In this document: in pieces, positions 1 through 11,935 of the stretch
Layout of the letters: each line of letters opens with the position of its first letter
Position numbering within the stretch: the stretch's first letter is position 1
DNA from: Dasypus novemcinctus
Lineage: Eukaryota; Chordata; Mammalia; Cingulata; Dasypodidae
DNA length: 64,000 nt
NCBI RefSeq assembly: GCF_030445035.2
Contig: NC_080676.1
Coordinates: 15,166,940-15,230,939 of the forward strand
Reading direction: 5' to 3'
Made by a program: the position numbers and the translations under genes
The notes under the pieces: model-generated
Database searches by the model: none
Told to the model about the DNA's origin: nothing
Seen by the model: the letters and a program-made list of their open reading frames with translations, nothing else

Positions 1-388
1 GCTCACAGTTCTGAGGCTTGGAGAAGTACAAAATCAAGGCATCGTCAAAGCAGTACTTTCTGCTAGAAGATTTATGGTGCTCTGGGGTTGGCTGTCACAA
101 ATACTTAGGCCTTGGCTTTTCAGGCACATGGCAGTACACATGATGGCCTCTCCCGACTTCCTGATTCCATTGGCTTTCAGCTTCTGGCTGCTCCACGTCT
201 TTTTCTCTCTCTGGTTCTCTCTAGAAGGACTTCAGTAATAGGATTAAGATCCATCCTGACTGAATTGGCCCACACCTTAACTGAAAATAACCCCACCAAA
301 GATACTATTTACAAGGGTTCACACCCTCAGGAGAATAGATTAAGTTTAAGAATGTGTTTTTCTGGTTACCTAGCTCAAAGCCACCACA
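1..388 (-). mobile_element. MaLR-type LTR, partial (runs off left edge)
   Basis: On the minus strand: 'ggtgtgaacccttgtaaata', 'cttaatcctattactgaagt', 'cttgattttgtacttctcca', 'agcctcagaactgtgagc', the same LTR family as 28240-28681 and 34268-34740. The final AATAAA part lies outside the window. The open frame at 112-459 is antisense LTR sequence. Confidence 0.75.
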
Positions 389-454
389 ATACTCAAGGGG
401 AGATTTTGAGTACTAGAGGGACGTACAAATTGCAGTTCAAAGTAGACCTTCAGG

Positions 455-595
455 CTTAATTACTCCCTGAAATTAAACTGTGGGAGGACAGGGGCCTCTT
501 TTAAAAAAATTATTAAATCCTTAAGCCTAGTATGTGCCTGCCATAGATTAGGTATTCAATAAATAATTGATATTTAAAGAATGAATATATAAAAG
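455..595 (+). repeat. L2/MIR-like 3' tail
   Basis: 'tatgtgcctgccatagatta', 'ggtattcaataaataattga' and 'aagaatgaat' follow the old 'tgcctggcacatagtaggtattcaataaat...gaatgaat' ending. Confidence 0.5.
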
Positions 596-1299
596 AATTT
601 CTAGTGTCATAATTTCAAGAGGCTCTTAGGTAGCTTTTGTTGATTTCTGAGCTGACACCAAGTCTATGGTTTTATTTATTAAGAAAAAATTTGCATAGGG
701 AATTTGAGGAAGTGTTCAGTCTAACAAAGTGTTCTCTGAAACAACAACATAAACAAAAACAATTATTTTCCCCTCACAAGTGGAAAGCTAGATAGAGTCA
801 AGCCAGTTGAGTAATTATTTAGCTCCACAAATTTTTCTTTTCTTTTCTTTATTTTTCTAGTCGAAGTCTAGGTACAAATATACTTAAAGAACATTGTTTC
901 TGCAGTCCACCTTATGATATGAATATACTTAAAGGACATTGTTTCTGCAGTCCACCTTATGATATCCTATTCATTTCCTCTTTGTAAACATAATTGAACT
1001 GGCCCTCAAAATCTAGATGTGGGCCCATCCAGTGTTTGCCTACAAAGTATTAAAAGAAAATGAATTCTCAAATTTTAAATAATGAAAAAAATTTTGCCTA
1101 GAGTTTGGATTTCTGCTCCTTTACAAATAAAAATTATAATATTGAGCAGCCCAGGGTCAGCCATCTGGCAAAACGTTAAATTGCAGGAGCCAAGTGGCTG
1201 CTGTGCCCTTAGAATGGTTATGCATTCTTCTACAGTCCCCATTTTTAAATGTTCTAATTAGCGTTATGTGAGACAAGGGTTGTAGACAACTCAGAAATC
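596..1299. other. Intergenic, no gene seen
   Basis: AT-rich; only the tandem duplication at 877-966 stands out. Confidence 0.5.
877..966. repeat. 45-bp tandem duplication
   Basis: Two adjacent copies (877-921, 922-966) differing at one internal base (AAAGAACATT versus AAAGGACATT). Confidence 0.92.
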
Positions 1300-1715
1300 A
1301 ATTGCTTGGGGACCAGGTGGGGGTAGGGAATAGGTAGCTAAGACCTAAAATGTACAGAGTTCCTATTTGGAAGGATGGAAATGTTTTGTTAATGAATGGC
1401 ATAACAGCATGAATGCAATTAACAGCACTGAAATATATGTCTGAATGTGGTTAAAGGAAGATTTGTTAGATTGTATACATGGTAATATACTAAAAAAATT
1501 TTTTAAGTCCATGAAATCTGCCCTACACAGTGAATGCTAAGTTAAACCATAGAGTATAATACATAGTACAATTATAAAAATGTGCTTTCATCAGTTGTAA
1601 CAAATGTACACACCAATGCAAGGTGTTAATGATAGGATGGTATTTGAGAATCCTGTCTTTGATTTTTCTGTAAACCCACAATTTCTCTGGTAAAAATAAA
1701 AACTTTTTTCAAAGA
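1300..1715 (+). mobile_element. Xenarthran L1 3' end
   Basis: 'caggtgggggtagggaatag', 'aatgtacagagttcctattt', 'atgaatgcaattaacagcac', 'ctgaatgtggttaaaggaag', then 'gtacacaccaatgcaaggtg' and 'gatttttctgtaaacccaca', ending in an A-rich tail at 1693-1707. Same 3' end as at 17626-17790. Confidence 0.75.
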
Positions 1716-3520
1716 ATCAGCAGAAAAAACAAATCAGGGAAACTCTGGGGAAAATGACAGAGCAGGGAACTCAAACACTCAGTCCTACCAACGAAACAAC
1801 TATTAAACAGGAAGGGATTATCTGAAACAACTATTTTGAAATGCCAAAGGCCAGACGAACACTGTACAGCATCCAGGGAAGAGTGGGAGGAAGAGCCTGA
1901 TAAATTACAGTAAAGAACTGTACGGGACTGGGGCCCAGTCCTGAGCTAGCTGCCGACAGAAAGACACATAAACATCCACTTCCCTAAAAACAGGGGTGTG
2001 CAGGACTGATCGCCAATCATGGCTTTTGGTTAGTGAATGAGAATCACTGGGAACCTGCTTTGAGAGCAGCTATGGTTTCAACCTGCCCCAGACAGAGGTG
2101 GAGACAATGGGGAGTTAGACACAGAGCTTCTTCAAGGATGTGGGGGAGAGTTAGCTGAAGGGCTGCATTTGGTGGGCAGACCAAGAAAGCTCATCTTTGG
2201 GAAGACTTCAGGTCTGTTGGTGCCCTTCCTGACCTCCTCTGCAGGGTACTTTGGAGAGGTCTGTTCCCCCCTCAAAGGTCCTTGGTCTTGTTTTGCCTGG
2301 GAAAGCCTGAGTTGTGGAAGTCCTCCCTGGAGGGACCCTCCTTCCAGAATTTGCCCTCCAGGTAAAAGCAGCATAAGGCAATGAAAGGACTATTAAAAAT
2401 CATAGAGGCTAACAGTGGGATAAAGGTCTGCCAACTTCAAATTCTCAGGAAAAGGAGGTTTGTCCCTTGGGAAATAGAGTGGACAGCTAAATTCCTGTGA
2501 AAAGGAGAATTCCAAAGCAAGTAACAAGCAAAATCCCTGGACAAGACAGAGGGCTCAAAAGTCAGAGAAAAACACTGCGCACTGCATTTACCTTGGCTCC
2601 GTCTTCCTGCTATTGAGGCAGGCTAGTAAAATAGGGAATCAATAGATGGATCTGGAACCTGGCAAGAAGCCCACATGGCCATCGGTACCCCCAGTGTGGC
2701 TGCTGGAAGAACTTGCCAGGACTCCCATTCAGAATGAGATTTCCTCTGGAAGCAAGGAGAATCCCTGGATATTCTCCAGGGGTCTTATCATTGGGCACTC
2801 CCTGGGGATTGATGGGTGGGATAATCAATTAAAACAGCAAACAGCTGGGACTTCCCCCCTCATTAGTCATTAGCAAAGGGGTAGAATAATTAATCGTTTA
2901 AAATGCAAGCGGGAAATCAAACCAGCCCTGTTTTTGCATCCTACCCCTGTTCTTGCTTTCTACCCCCTATTGTGCCTTCTTTCCTCCCCCCACCCCCACC
3001 CCTCATCTGGATCAATACACAAGCAAACCTGGGGATTTATAAGCTGTAATGGGGAATAGTGTTCTGTTAATTGGTCCTTATTTTTATCATTCCTCAGTCC
3101 TTTCCTCTCTACCTGGGACCCATGATCTGTTTTTTTTCTCCCATTTCTCTTCCCTCCCTTCCTTAATAAATTATGGGCCTAAGTAACCTGGCTTGCCCTT
3201 GAAATTAATTTCTTGTAGCTTAGCCAAGAACCTAGAGAAAATATGACAACAATATGAGGGCTGAAGTTCAAGAAAATCTCAGTCTTATCACTAGTTTGTC
3301 ACAAAACCAAGAAACAGACATCTTAGGGGGTAAATGCTAGAGTTAACACTTTAAAATATTCAAATGTACAGTGTGCAACAAGAGTATAAGAAAAAGAAAC
3401 AGACAATGATGTCCCATTCAGGGGAAGATTTGATAAAAATATAGAAAGCACCAAAGAAGATGAGAATGTGGACATACCAAACAAAGCTTTCTTAAAATTA
3501 TCTTAAAAATTCTTTAAAAC
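1716..3520 (+). mobile_element. Probable L1 5' UTR
   Basis: It precedes ORF1 in the same orientation and is less AT-rich, with CT-rich and C-run stretches (2978-3003, 3125-3165). I infer L1 5' UTR from position; I do not recognise the exact subfamily. Open frames at 2132-2873 on both strands look like chance in GC-richer DNA. Confidence 0.4.
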
Positions 3521-4450
3521 ATGAACCAAAGTACAGAGAAAGAGTTACAGGATATCAGGAAAACAATGGGTGAAAAATATGAGAGTAAACACATAGAAAT
3601 TTTAAAAAGGAACCAAATAGAAGTACTGGAGTTAAAGACCACAATAACTGAAATGAAAAGTGCCCAGGAGGGTTTCAAGGGCAGATTCAAGCTGGCAGAA
3701 GAAATCCATGAACTCAAAGACAAAATATTTCAAATGAGTCGAGCTGAGGAGTATAAAGACATATTAAAAGTGAAAAATAGCTGAAAATAGCTATGGGATA
3801 CCATCAAATGCACCAATATGCACATTTATGGGAGTCCCAGAGGGAGAAGAATGAGAGAAAGGGGCAGAAGGAATAGTCAAAGTGAGAGAACTTCCCAAAC
3901 TTAGCAAAGGATATGGACATGCACATCCAAAAAGCTCAGAGAAGACCAAATGGGATAAACACGAAGAAAAATATACCCTATAATAAATTGATTATACTTT
4001 CAAATGCAAAGTGCCAGGAGAGAGTTTTGAAAGATGCCAGAGAAAAGCAGTGTTATATACAAGGAATTTCCATTTGGATTAAGTCCCAATTTCTCCCCAG
4101 AATTATGGAGGCAATATGGCAGTGAATTGAAATATTTAAAGTGTTGAAGGAATACAATTGCCATCCAAGCATTTTATATCCAGCAAGACTCTCTTTCACA
4201 AATGAGGGAGAGATTAAGACATTCTCAGATAAGCAAAAGCTGAGGAATACATCACCACTAGACTTGTCCTATAACAATACTAAAGGGAGATTTTCAGACT
4301 GAAAAGAAAAGACACTAGATAGTCATACAAAGCAGGTTCAAAAAGTAACCATTTGGGTAAGTATAAATGCCAGTATTATTGTCTTGTATTGTTTGATATG
4401 TAACTCCACTTCTTACTTTCTACAGGTGCTAAATTGCAAATGCATAAAAA
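3521..4450 (+). pseudogene. L1 ORF1 region, decayed
   Basis: A coiled-coil-rich start (MNQSTEKELQDIRKTM...ELKTTITEMKSAQE) is open to 3784. The RNA-binding half then continues in another frame and with gaps (about 3913-4125), followed by the linker also seen at 12660-13300. The break between these two frames shows frameshift decay. Confidence 0.7.
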
Positions 4451-4569
4451 TTATGAAATTAGGAAATTCTTTGAGGTAAATGAAAATGAAAATGCAACAT
4501 ACCAAACTTACTGGATTGTATGCAGGCAATGGCTAGAGGGAAATGTAAAGCTCTAAATATGTGCTTTAA

Positions 4570-6870
4570 AAAGAAGAAAGACTGCAAATCAGAGACCTAA
4601 CCTCAAAACTTGAAGAACTAGAAATAGAAGAGTAAACTAAACAGAGGAATGAAATAAGAAAGATTAGAGTGAGGATAAATTAAATAGGAAATAACAATGA
4701 CAAAAATAATGAGAATCAACAAAACCAAAAATTGGTTCTTTGAAAAGGTCAACAAAATTGACAAACCTTTAGCTACACTGACAAAGAAAAAAAAAAAGAG
4801 AGGATACAAATAACTAAAATCTGAAATGAAAATGGGGACATTACTACCTACCCCACTGAAATAAAAAGGACTATATATCCAATGAATACTATGAACAACT
4901 GCATGTCAATAAATTAGATAACCTAGATTAAATGGACAAATTCTTAGAAAAACATGAACTACCAACATTGACATAAGAAGAAATAGAAGATCTCAATAAA
5001 TCAATTACTAGTAAAGAGATTGAATTGGACAGGGAAAGTCTACCAAATATTCCAAAAAGACTGACTAATTCTGCTCAAACTTTTCCAAATATTTAAAGAG
5101 AGAGAACACTCCCTAACTCATTCTACAATCAAATTCACCTTCATGCCTGAGCTGGGAAAAGATACCACAAGAGAAGAATACTACAGATCAATATATCTTA
5201 TGAATATAGATACAAAAATTCTCAACAAAATACTAGCAAACCTAATCCAACAGCATATTAAAAGAATTGTACACCATAAAAAGCAGGATTTAGCCCTGGA
5301 ATGCAAAGGGTGGTTCACATAAGAAAATCAATTAATGTAATACACCACATTTACAGAATAAGGGGGAAAAAAAATACAATAATCATCTCAACTGATGCAG
5401 AAAAGACACTTGACAAAATACAACTCCCCCTTCTTGGTAAAAACACTTGAAGAACTAGGAATAGAAACATCTTCAACATGATAAAAGACATGTATAAAAT
5501 GCCCACAGCTAACATCTTACTTAATGGTGAAAGACTGAGAGCTTTGCCTCTAAGATCAGGAAGGCAAAGATGCTGTCACAAGTGTTATTCAGTGATATAT
5601 TAGAAGTGCTTGACAGAGCAATTAGGAAAGAAAAAGACACAAAAAGCATCCAAATTGGAAAGAAAAAAATATAACTTTCCCTTTTTGCAGATGATATGAT
5701 CCTATATACAGAAAATCCTGAAACTTCCACAATGAAGCTCCTGGAGCTGACACATGAATTCGGCAAAGTGGCAGGTACAAGATCAACACCCAAATATCAG
5801 TAGTGTTTCTATACACAAGCAATGAGCAATTGGAAGCAGAATTCAAGGAAAATAATTCCATTCACAATAGCAACTGCAAGAATCAAATATCTGGGAATAA
5901 ATCTAACCAATGATGTAAAGGATTTATACACAGAAAACCACAAAACATGTTTAAAAAATTTAAAGAAGACCTAAATAAATGGAAGGATATTCCATGTTCA
6001 TGGTTAGAAGACTAAATATCATCAATATGTTAATACTACCCAAAGCAATTTTTAGATTCAATGCAATCCTAATCCAAATTTCAACAATCTTCTTTGCAGA
6101 AATGTAAAAGTCAATCATCAGGTTTATATGGAAGGGTAAAGGGCCTCAAATAGCTAAAGCCATCTTGAAAGAAGAGAAGGTTGGAGGTTTCACACTGCCT
6201 GATCTTAGAACTTATTACAGAGCAGGCCACTGGCACTAGGACAGACATATAAACAATTGAAATAGAATTGAAAGCTCAAAAATCAACCCTCACACTTACG
6301 GCCAACTGATTTTCGACAAAGTGGCAAATTGGGAAAAAAAATAGTCTCTTCAACAAATGGTGCCAGGAAAACTGGATCTTCATTTGCAAAAAAAGAAGGA
6401 CCCCTACTTCACACCATATACAAAAATCAATGCAAAATGGATCAAAGACCTAAATATAAGAGCTAGATGTATCACACTCTTGTGATATAGATGAAGGGAA
6501 GTATCTTCAGGTCCTTGTGTTAGGCATTGGTTTATTACACTTCATACCCAAACAAAAGCAATGGAAAAAAATAGATAAACAGGACCTTATCAAAATTGAA
6601 AACATTTTTTCCTCAAAGAACATTAAAGTAAAAAGACAACCTACACAATAGCAGGAAGTATTCAGAAATCACATATCTGAAAAAGGATTAATATTTAGTG
6701 TATATAAAGGGATCCTTCAACTTAACAACAAAAAGACAAACCAATTTAAAAATTGGCAAAAGACCTGAAAAGACATCTCCCCAAAGAAGATAGACAAATG
6801 GCAAAAAAGCTCATACAAAGATGCTCTACATCATTAGTCATCAGGAAATTGCAAATCAAACTACAATAGA
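4570..6870 (+). pseudogene. L1 ORF2 (endonuclease/reverse transcriptase), decayed
   Basis: Read in pieces over several frames with many stops. Landmarks: 'aaaggtcaacaaaattgaca' (KVNKIDKPL), 'tcaacaaaatactagcaaac' and LFADDMILYTENPE with the reverse transcriptase FADD motif at 5684-5695. Later blocks are 'atcaaatatctgggaataaa', 'tggaagggtaaagggcctca' and 'ccaactgatttttgac'-like. Non-functional. Confidence 0.85.
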
Positions 6871-6889
6871 TCCTCTTTCTCCCAGTTCT

Positions 6890-7774
6890 CAGTTGCTTAT
6901 GCCTGGAAATTGCTGATAGCACGATGTCTTCATTGGCTGCCAAAATTGGGCACCATGTCCCCAACTTCAAAGCCACAGTTATTCTACTAGATGGTCAGTT
7001 CAAAGATATCACCCTCTCTGACTACAAAGGTAAATATATTGTGTTTTTCTTTTACTCTCTTGACTTTACTTTTGTGTGCCCCATGGAGATCATTGTTTTC
7101 AGTGATAAGGTAGAAGAATTTAAGAAACTCAACTGTCAAGTGATAGGTGCTTCTGTAGTTTCTCACTTCTTTCATTTGGTATGGATCAACACACCCAAGA
7201 AACAAGGAAGGCTAAGACCTATGAACATTCACTTGGTCTCTGACCCCAAGCACACCATTTTTCTGGAATATGGAGTCTCTTCATCATTGACAATAAGGGA
7301 ATCCTTCAGCAGATGATTCTAAATGACCTCCTTGTCAGTCATTCTGTGGAAGACACTCTGAGACTAGTTCAGGTCTTCTAGTACACAGACAAATGTGGGG
7401 AAATGTACTGACTGGTTGGAAGCCTGAAAGTGATACCATCAAGTCTGATGTGCAGAAGAGCAAAGAATCTTTCTCCAAGCAAAAGTGACTGCTGGGCCAT
7501 TTTAGTGGCATGCTGAAATAGGCAGCCGTCATAACAAAACCTCTATGGCACTTTCTTGATGCTTAAAACATAAGGCCTTAGACTCAACCAAGATTGGTGT
7601 GAGACAGTACTGGCCTATCTTTCAGAGGTTAAGGATAGCCTTTATTTCCCTGGTGAGAATGGTCTGAACTATGCTGTGGGGCAGACCAATGATGTGTATC
7701 ATGTACCAGTAGTGGGGCATTAGCCCACTGATATTCTGTAGTTTCTATGAAACCTGAATTAAGACCTTGAGAAA
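6890..7774 (+). pseudogene. PRDX1: PRDX1 processed pseudogene
   Basis: Intronless copy of peroxiredoxin 1 mRNA, a 2-Cys thiol peroxidase. The frame opens [18 protein letters not shown] (6924) and holds [18 protein letters not shown] with the peroxidatic Cys, [11 protein letters not shown] and NTPKKQG. Near 7270-7285 a deletion breaks the frame just after LEYGV. The rest is readable in another frame ([11 protein letters not shown], then SFSKQK and TGA at 7487-7489) with further stops, one close to the resolving-Cys region. PRDX1 rather than PRDX2 because of NFKAT, QFKDI, KKLNC and KKQG. Flanking L1 sequence runs up to both sides. I saw no clear poly(A) tail or target duplication. Confidence 0.9.
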
Positions 7775-8345
7775 AAATTCACGAAACACCATTTCACACC
7801 CATTAGAATGGCTGCTATTAAAAAAATGGAAAATAATAAGTGTTAGAAAGGATGTGGAGAAATAGAAACAGTCATAGCTGGTGGAAAAGAAAAAATGGTG
7901 CAGTTGCTGTGGAAGACAGTTTGGCGGCTACTCAGAAAGCAAAGTATAGAATTACAATTGACCCAACAATCCCACAACTAGGTATATACCACAAAGAATT
8001 GAAAGCAGGGGCTTACATATATATCTGCACACCAATGTTCATAGTGGCATTATTCACAATTGCCAAAAGATGGAAGCAACCCAAGTGTCCATCAACCAAT
8101 GAATGGATAAACAAAATGTGGTGTATATACACCATGGATTATTATTCAGCTATAAAGAGGAATAAAGTTCTGACACATGCAACAACATGGATGAACCTTT
8201 AAGACATCATGTTGAGCAAAATAAACCAGGCACAAAAGGACAAATATTGTATAATCTCTCTGATTGAAACAATTTGAATAAGCAAACTCACAGAATCCAA
8301 ATTTAGAATATAGGTTACCAGGAGATTGGGTGGGGATAGCAAATG
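7775..8345 (+). mobile_element. L1 ORF2 3' end and start of 3' UTR (after PRDX1 insertion)
   Basis: Resumes the L1 interrupted at about 6865: 'ccatttcacacccattagaa', 'gctggtggaaaagaaaaaat', 'gtgcagttgctgtggaagac', 'ttacaattgacccaacaatc', 'tggcattattcacaattgcc', 'tgtccatcaaccaatgaatgg'. The open frame at 7840-8202 is part of this ORF2. Confidence 0.85.
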
Positions 8346-8905
8346 GGAGGGTAAGGCTTAAAATGTACAGGAATATAAATTGGTACCATTATTTTGGAAA
8401 TCAGTCTGGCAATTTCTTATAAATTTAAACAACTTTAACTTTCCATGACTTAGAACTTCTATCCAAGTGAAATGCAAAACATATGTCCGCAAAAAACTTA
8501 AAATGTTCGTAGCAGCTGCATTCATAATAGCTAAAAACTGAAAATAATCAAATGTTCATCAACTATGAATGGAATCAAATTATGATATATTAATATAATG
8601 GAATCGTATTCAGGAATTTAAAAAATGAACTCTGATACTCAGCAATAGCACAACAGCATGGAATAATCTTAGGAGCATTATGCTGAGTGAAAGAAGGCAG
8701 GCACCAAAAAGTATATATTTAGAACAGCAAAACTAGGCTATGGTGAAAGAAATCAGTAAGAGTGGCTGCTGGAGGAAGGGTGGTGGTGGGGGCAGGGATT
8801 AATGGGAAAGAAAATGTTTAATGAAATGAAAATATTCACTATCTTAATAGGGATGTGAATTACATGCATAAATGCACATATCCAAACTACAAATTTTAAA
8901 TTTAA
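8346..8905 (+). mobile_element. Older L1 3' fragment
   Basis: 'attggtaccattattttgga' and 'aatcagtctggcaatttctt', 'agtgaaatgcaaaacatatg', 'ctgcattcataatagctaaa', 'gaatggaatcaaattatgat', 'attatgctgagtgaaagaag' are the end of ORF2 and 3' UTR of an older L1 copy, more diverged than its neighbour. Confidence 0.7.
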
Positions 8906-11794
8906 ATCACAGCATATTAATTATATTTTAATTAAATATTTTTTCTCTTTCTTTGCAAAGATTGTTATTTAAATAGCTAAATGTAATTACCTCGACCAAG
9001 CACCAAATTAAACCCAACTAACAAATTTTAAAGAAAACAATAATTATAGTTTCACTTATCATCTATCAGTCTATCAATTTGTTTTACTCTTTATGAACTT
9101 TGATTAAAGTACTGGGTTGTTAAAATTTAATTACTTTGTTTAGTTAACATGTACTTGGTATCTTAGCTGTGTGAGGAATCCAACTCTGACAGGTACAGGG
9201 GTTACTGCAGCTCTCCGTTGCCCTGAAAAGGCTCTAATAGAATTCTTCAACAATTCTAATAGAATTCAGCAACAGAGGTCTTGAAGAACAAGGGATTTCA
9301 CATATTTCTGCTAACATCAGAAATCCTGTCTCCACTAGTATTTCTAAGGCTTTGGAGCCCTTCCCTCCCCAATTGGCAGAAACTGGCAGAATAGATTAGG
9401 ACCACTAAGTAACACTCTATGTAAAAATCCTATAAAGAAAACTTCCCTCAGTGAGAGATTTCCTTGAGACATTGCTGCTGTTTTTTAAAAAATAGCATAG
9501 TCTACCCCAGTCTCAAATTTTAGATTTCCTAGGAAGCTCCTGAAATAAACTAAACTTGAAGTGCAATAGCATTTTTCACCTGGTACCTGAAGAGTGAATT
9601 TAACAACAGGCAACTCTTAACAGCTTGCTTTCTGATGCAGGCACTTTCTGAAACAGCTTGGACCTCTTATCACAGATGATTACCTTTTGAACAACAGTTT
9701 CAAACTGCAACTAAATAAGTTTTTTAAAAGATATAAAGCAATTTTATTCCTTAAAAAATGTTATTGCTATTCTGATTACCAAAAAAAAAGACAAAATTTT
9801 CTTTCTTGCTTAAATCCTGAAAACATAAAACCCAATAATTTTTTGTTTCGTGATACATAGATGTAAAATTTTACTTAAATCCAAGGAATCATCACAATCT
9901 TTTCAAATTCCATTTTTTCAAAATTTCAGGTCTGATTAGTGTTCCAATTCCACCCAATGAAGGTTGGGAAATTATATTTCCACTTCCCAGTCTCTAAAGT
10001 TGAAGAAGTTGAGATTTTTGAATGGCTCAAAACCACAGCTGCCCATAAACTTTGACATTTTGTATGACACAATGATGAAACAAAGACAACAAAACTTACT
10101 ATTTAGAAATGAAATTCTTCTGCACAAATATGGAGTATATTAGTTTTTAGGGCATCCTTTCATAAAAAAATTAGCCCCTACAAAAATCGGCTAAATGATA
10201 TAAATGGTAAAATAATGATAAACTGGAACATTTGTAGATGGCCTTAAAATTGATCCATAAAATTTTATTCTTCAGAGAGTATAGTTGATCTCTCAATAAT
10301 ATAGACTGAAGTTGGTCAATTACTATATATATCCAACCTTGATCCCAAATGTGATTCTGCTGTTCCTGTGGGTAACCTTGAATTACTGTTCTCTATGCTT
10401 TATTTAAGCTAGGCTCATCAACTAAGTAATGGCAGTCTGTGTTCTCAAAGATTCATGGATGCAAAGCCTAAGCACTGATTGCATGGCACAGCCCATAAGC
10501 ATATGCATCTGATAAGTTTCCCTAGGGAGAAGTGACAAAGTAGGGCCACAATTAGAACTGGACTATAATGTAATAAAATGCATAGTGATTATCTTTGAAA
10601 AAAGTTGATTATTGGTCAAATTCTTTGGTGACTGTAAATACCTCCACTTTTTTCCTACCTTTACAAATACAATTATAGATTAATACATTGACAGTTGAGT
10701 GTATTTTTCAGAATTATTTTCTTTCTAGTGAAAATTTGAGATTATAAGTTGATTTATAAGCTTACAAGCACATTTGTCCTTTAAAATGTCAAATTTTTAG
10801 TCTAAATTTTATGGTCTTCACTTTCTCTTTTAAGGAATAAGATCCTGTATTTGTCATTTATTTTACACAAAGATGTAAAGTGGGAGAAATATATGATCAA
10901 ATTATTTCCAAATTTGACCTTTAAAGACAGAAAAAAAAAAACCAGAAACCCAACAAGAAATGTGAGATTACATACATAAAACTTATTGTGCCATGTCCCT
11001 AATTTCTAAAAATCATTATTTAACTGAACGAAGCTGGAGATGTAAATATATCAGGTTTCAGAAAACTCTTTTTTCTAAAGACACAGGATATTATTTCTCA
11101 TATAACAGTGCAAAACACAGCCTGGTTTTCATGGTAATCCCCTATTCTAAGAGTTTCTCTTAACTACTCTCACATTAACAGACCATGGCTTAGCAAACCA
11201 CAGCAACACTTTGACTTGACTCAAACTTCAGAAAGATATCCAGATATGCAATATTTTAAGTCCCATGTATCCAAACATGACTTTTATTTCTACTGTCACA
11301 TAACTATGAGCAAGGCTTTCAGTTTGTCACATGATTAAAAAGGAAAGTAAAAATTCAAGCTGGGATATAGCTGATCTACCAAAATTTGTAACACTCTTAT
11401 TTGATGTTAAAGTTGCCATATGGAAGAGTTCCCTGGAAAATGTGTGTAAAATATAGTTCTGTATTTACTTCTGCTTAAAAGGCCATTAGCAAAGAAAAGA
11501 GCTAGCAGACAACTCCCCAAATATCTTCAATTATCTCCCGGGAGGTCAAAATGTACACTAACCTATCAAAGATTCCAAGAAGTTCTGAAGTAAACAAAAA
11601 TCTGTCCAACTTTAACACAAGGTTTCCCAATTTTCCAGACACTGTAATTCTTATCAACACAGCAGTGCATATTTGGGGAATTGCCAAGAAGGATAATGTT
11701 GAGATGGGAAAAATATTTCCAAATTACTAAATATTCCACATCAATTTAGCAATACCCCCACACAGTTATATGGTATTTTGTAGTTTAAAAAACA
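8906..11794. other. Intergenic, no feature seen
   Basis: About 2.9 kb of AT-rich DNA with no recognisable repeat, RNA gene or coding exon. Confidence 0.55.
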
Positions 11795-11935
11795 ATTTCA
11801 AACATTCCGTTTCATTTTATTTCTAGAAACATCTTATGAGATAGAAAGGGCAAATATTAATTGCATTCACTTTGAAGATCAGGTAGCTAAAGGTAGCAGA
11901 ATTTAAGTGAGGGCCCCAGTTCCAAAGAAGATGGA
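11795..11935 (-). repeat. MIR-like core, reverse orientation
   Basis: 'ttatgagatagaaagggcaa' and 'agatcaggtagctaaaggta' resemble a reversed MIR core. Weak. Confidence 0.35.

Noticed and set aside
112-459. 115-codon open frame near the left edge
   Set aside because: Antisense of a MaLR LTR, then unrelated sequence; no coding signature.
2132-2873. Overlapping open frames on both strands in a GC-richer block
   Set aside because: They sit in what looks like the L1 5' region, with no conserved motif. They most likely reflect base composition.
7840-8202. 120-codon open frame that looks protein-like
   Set aside because: It is the 3' part of the decayed L1 ORF2, not a separate gene.
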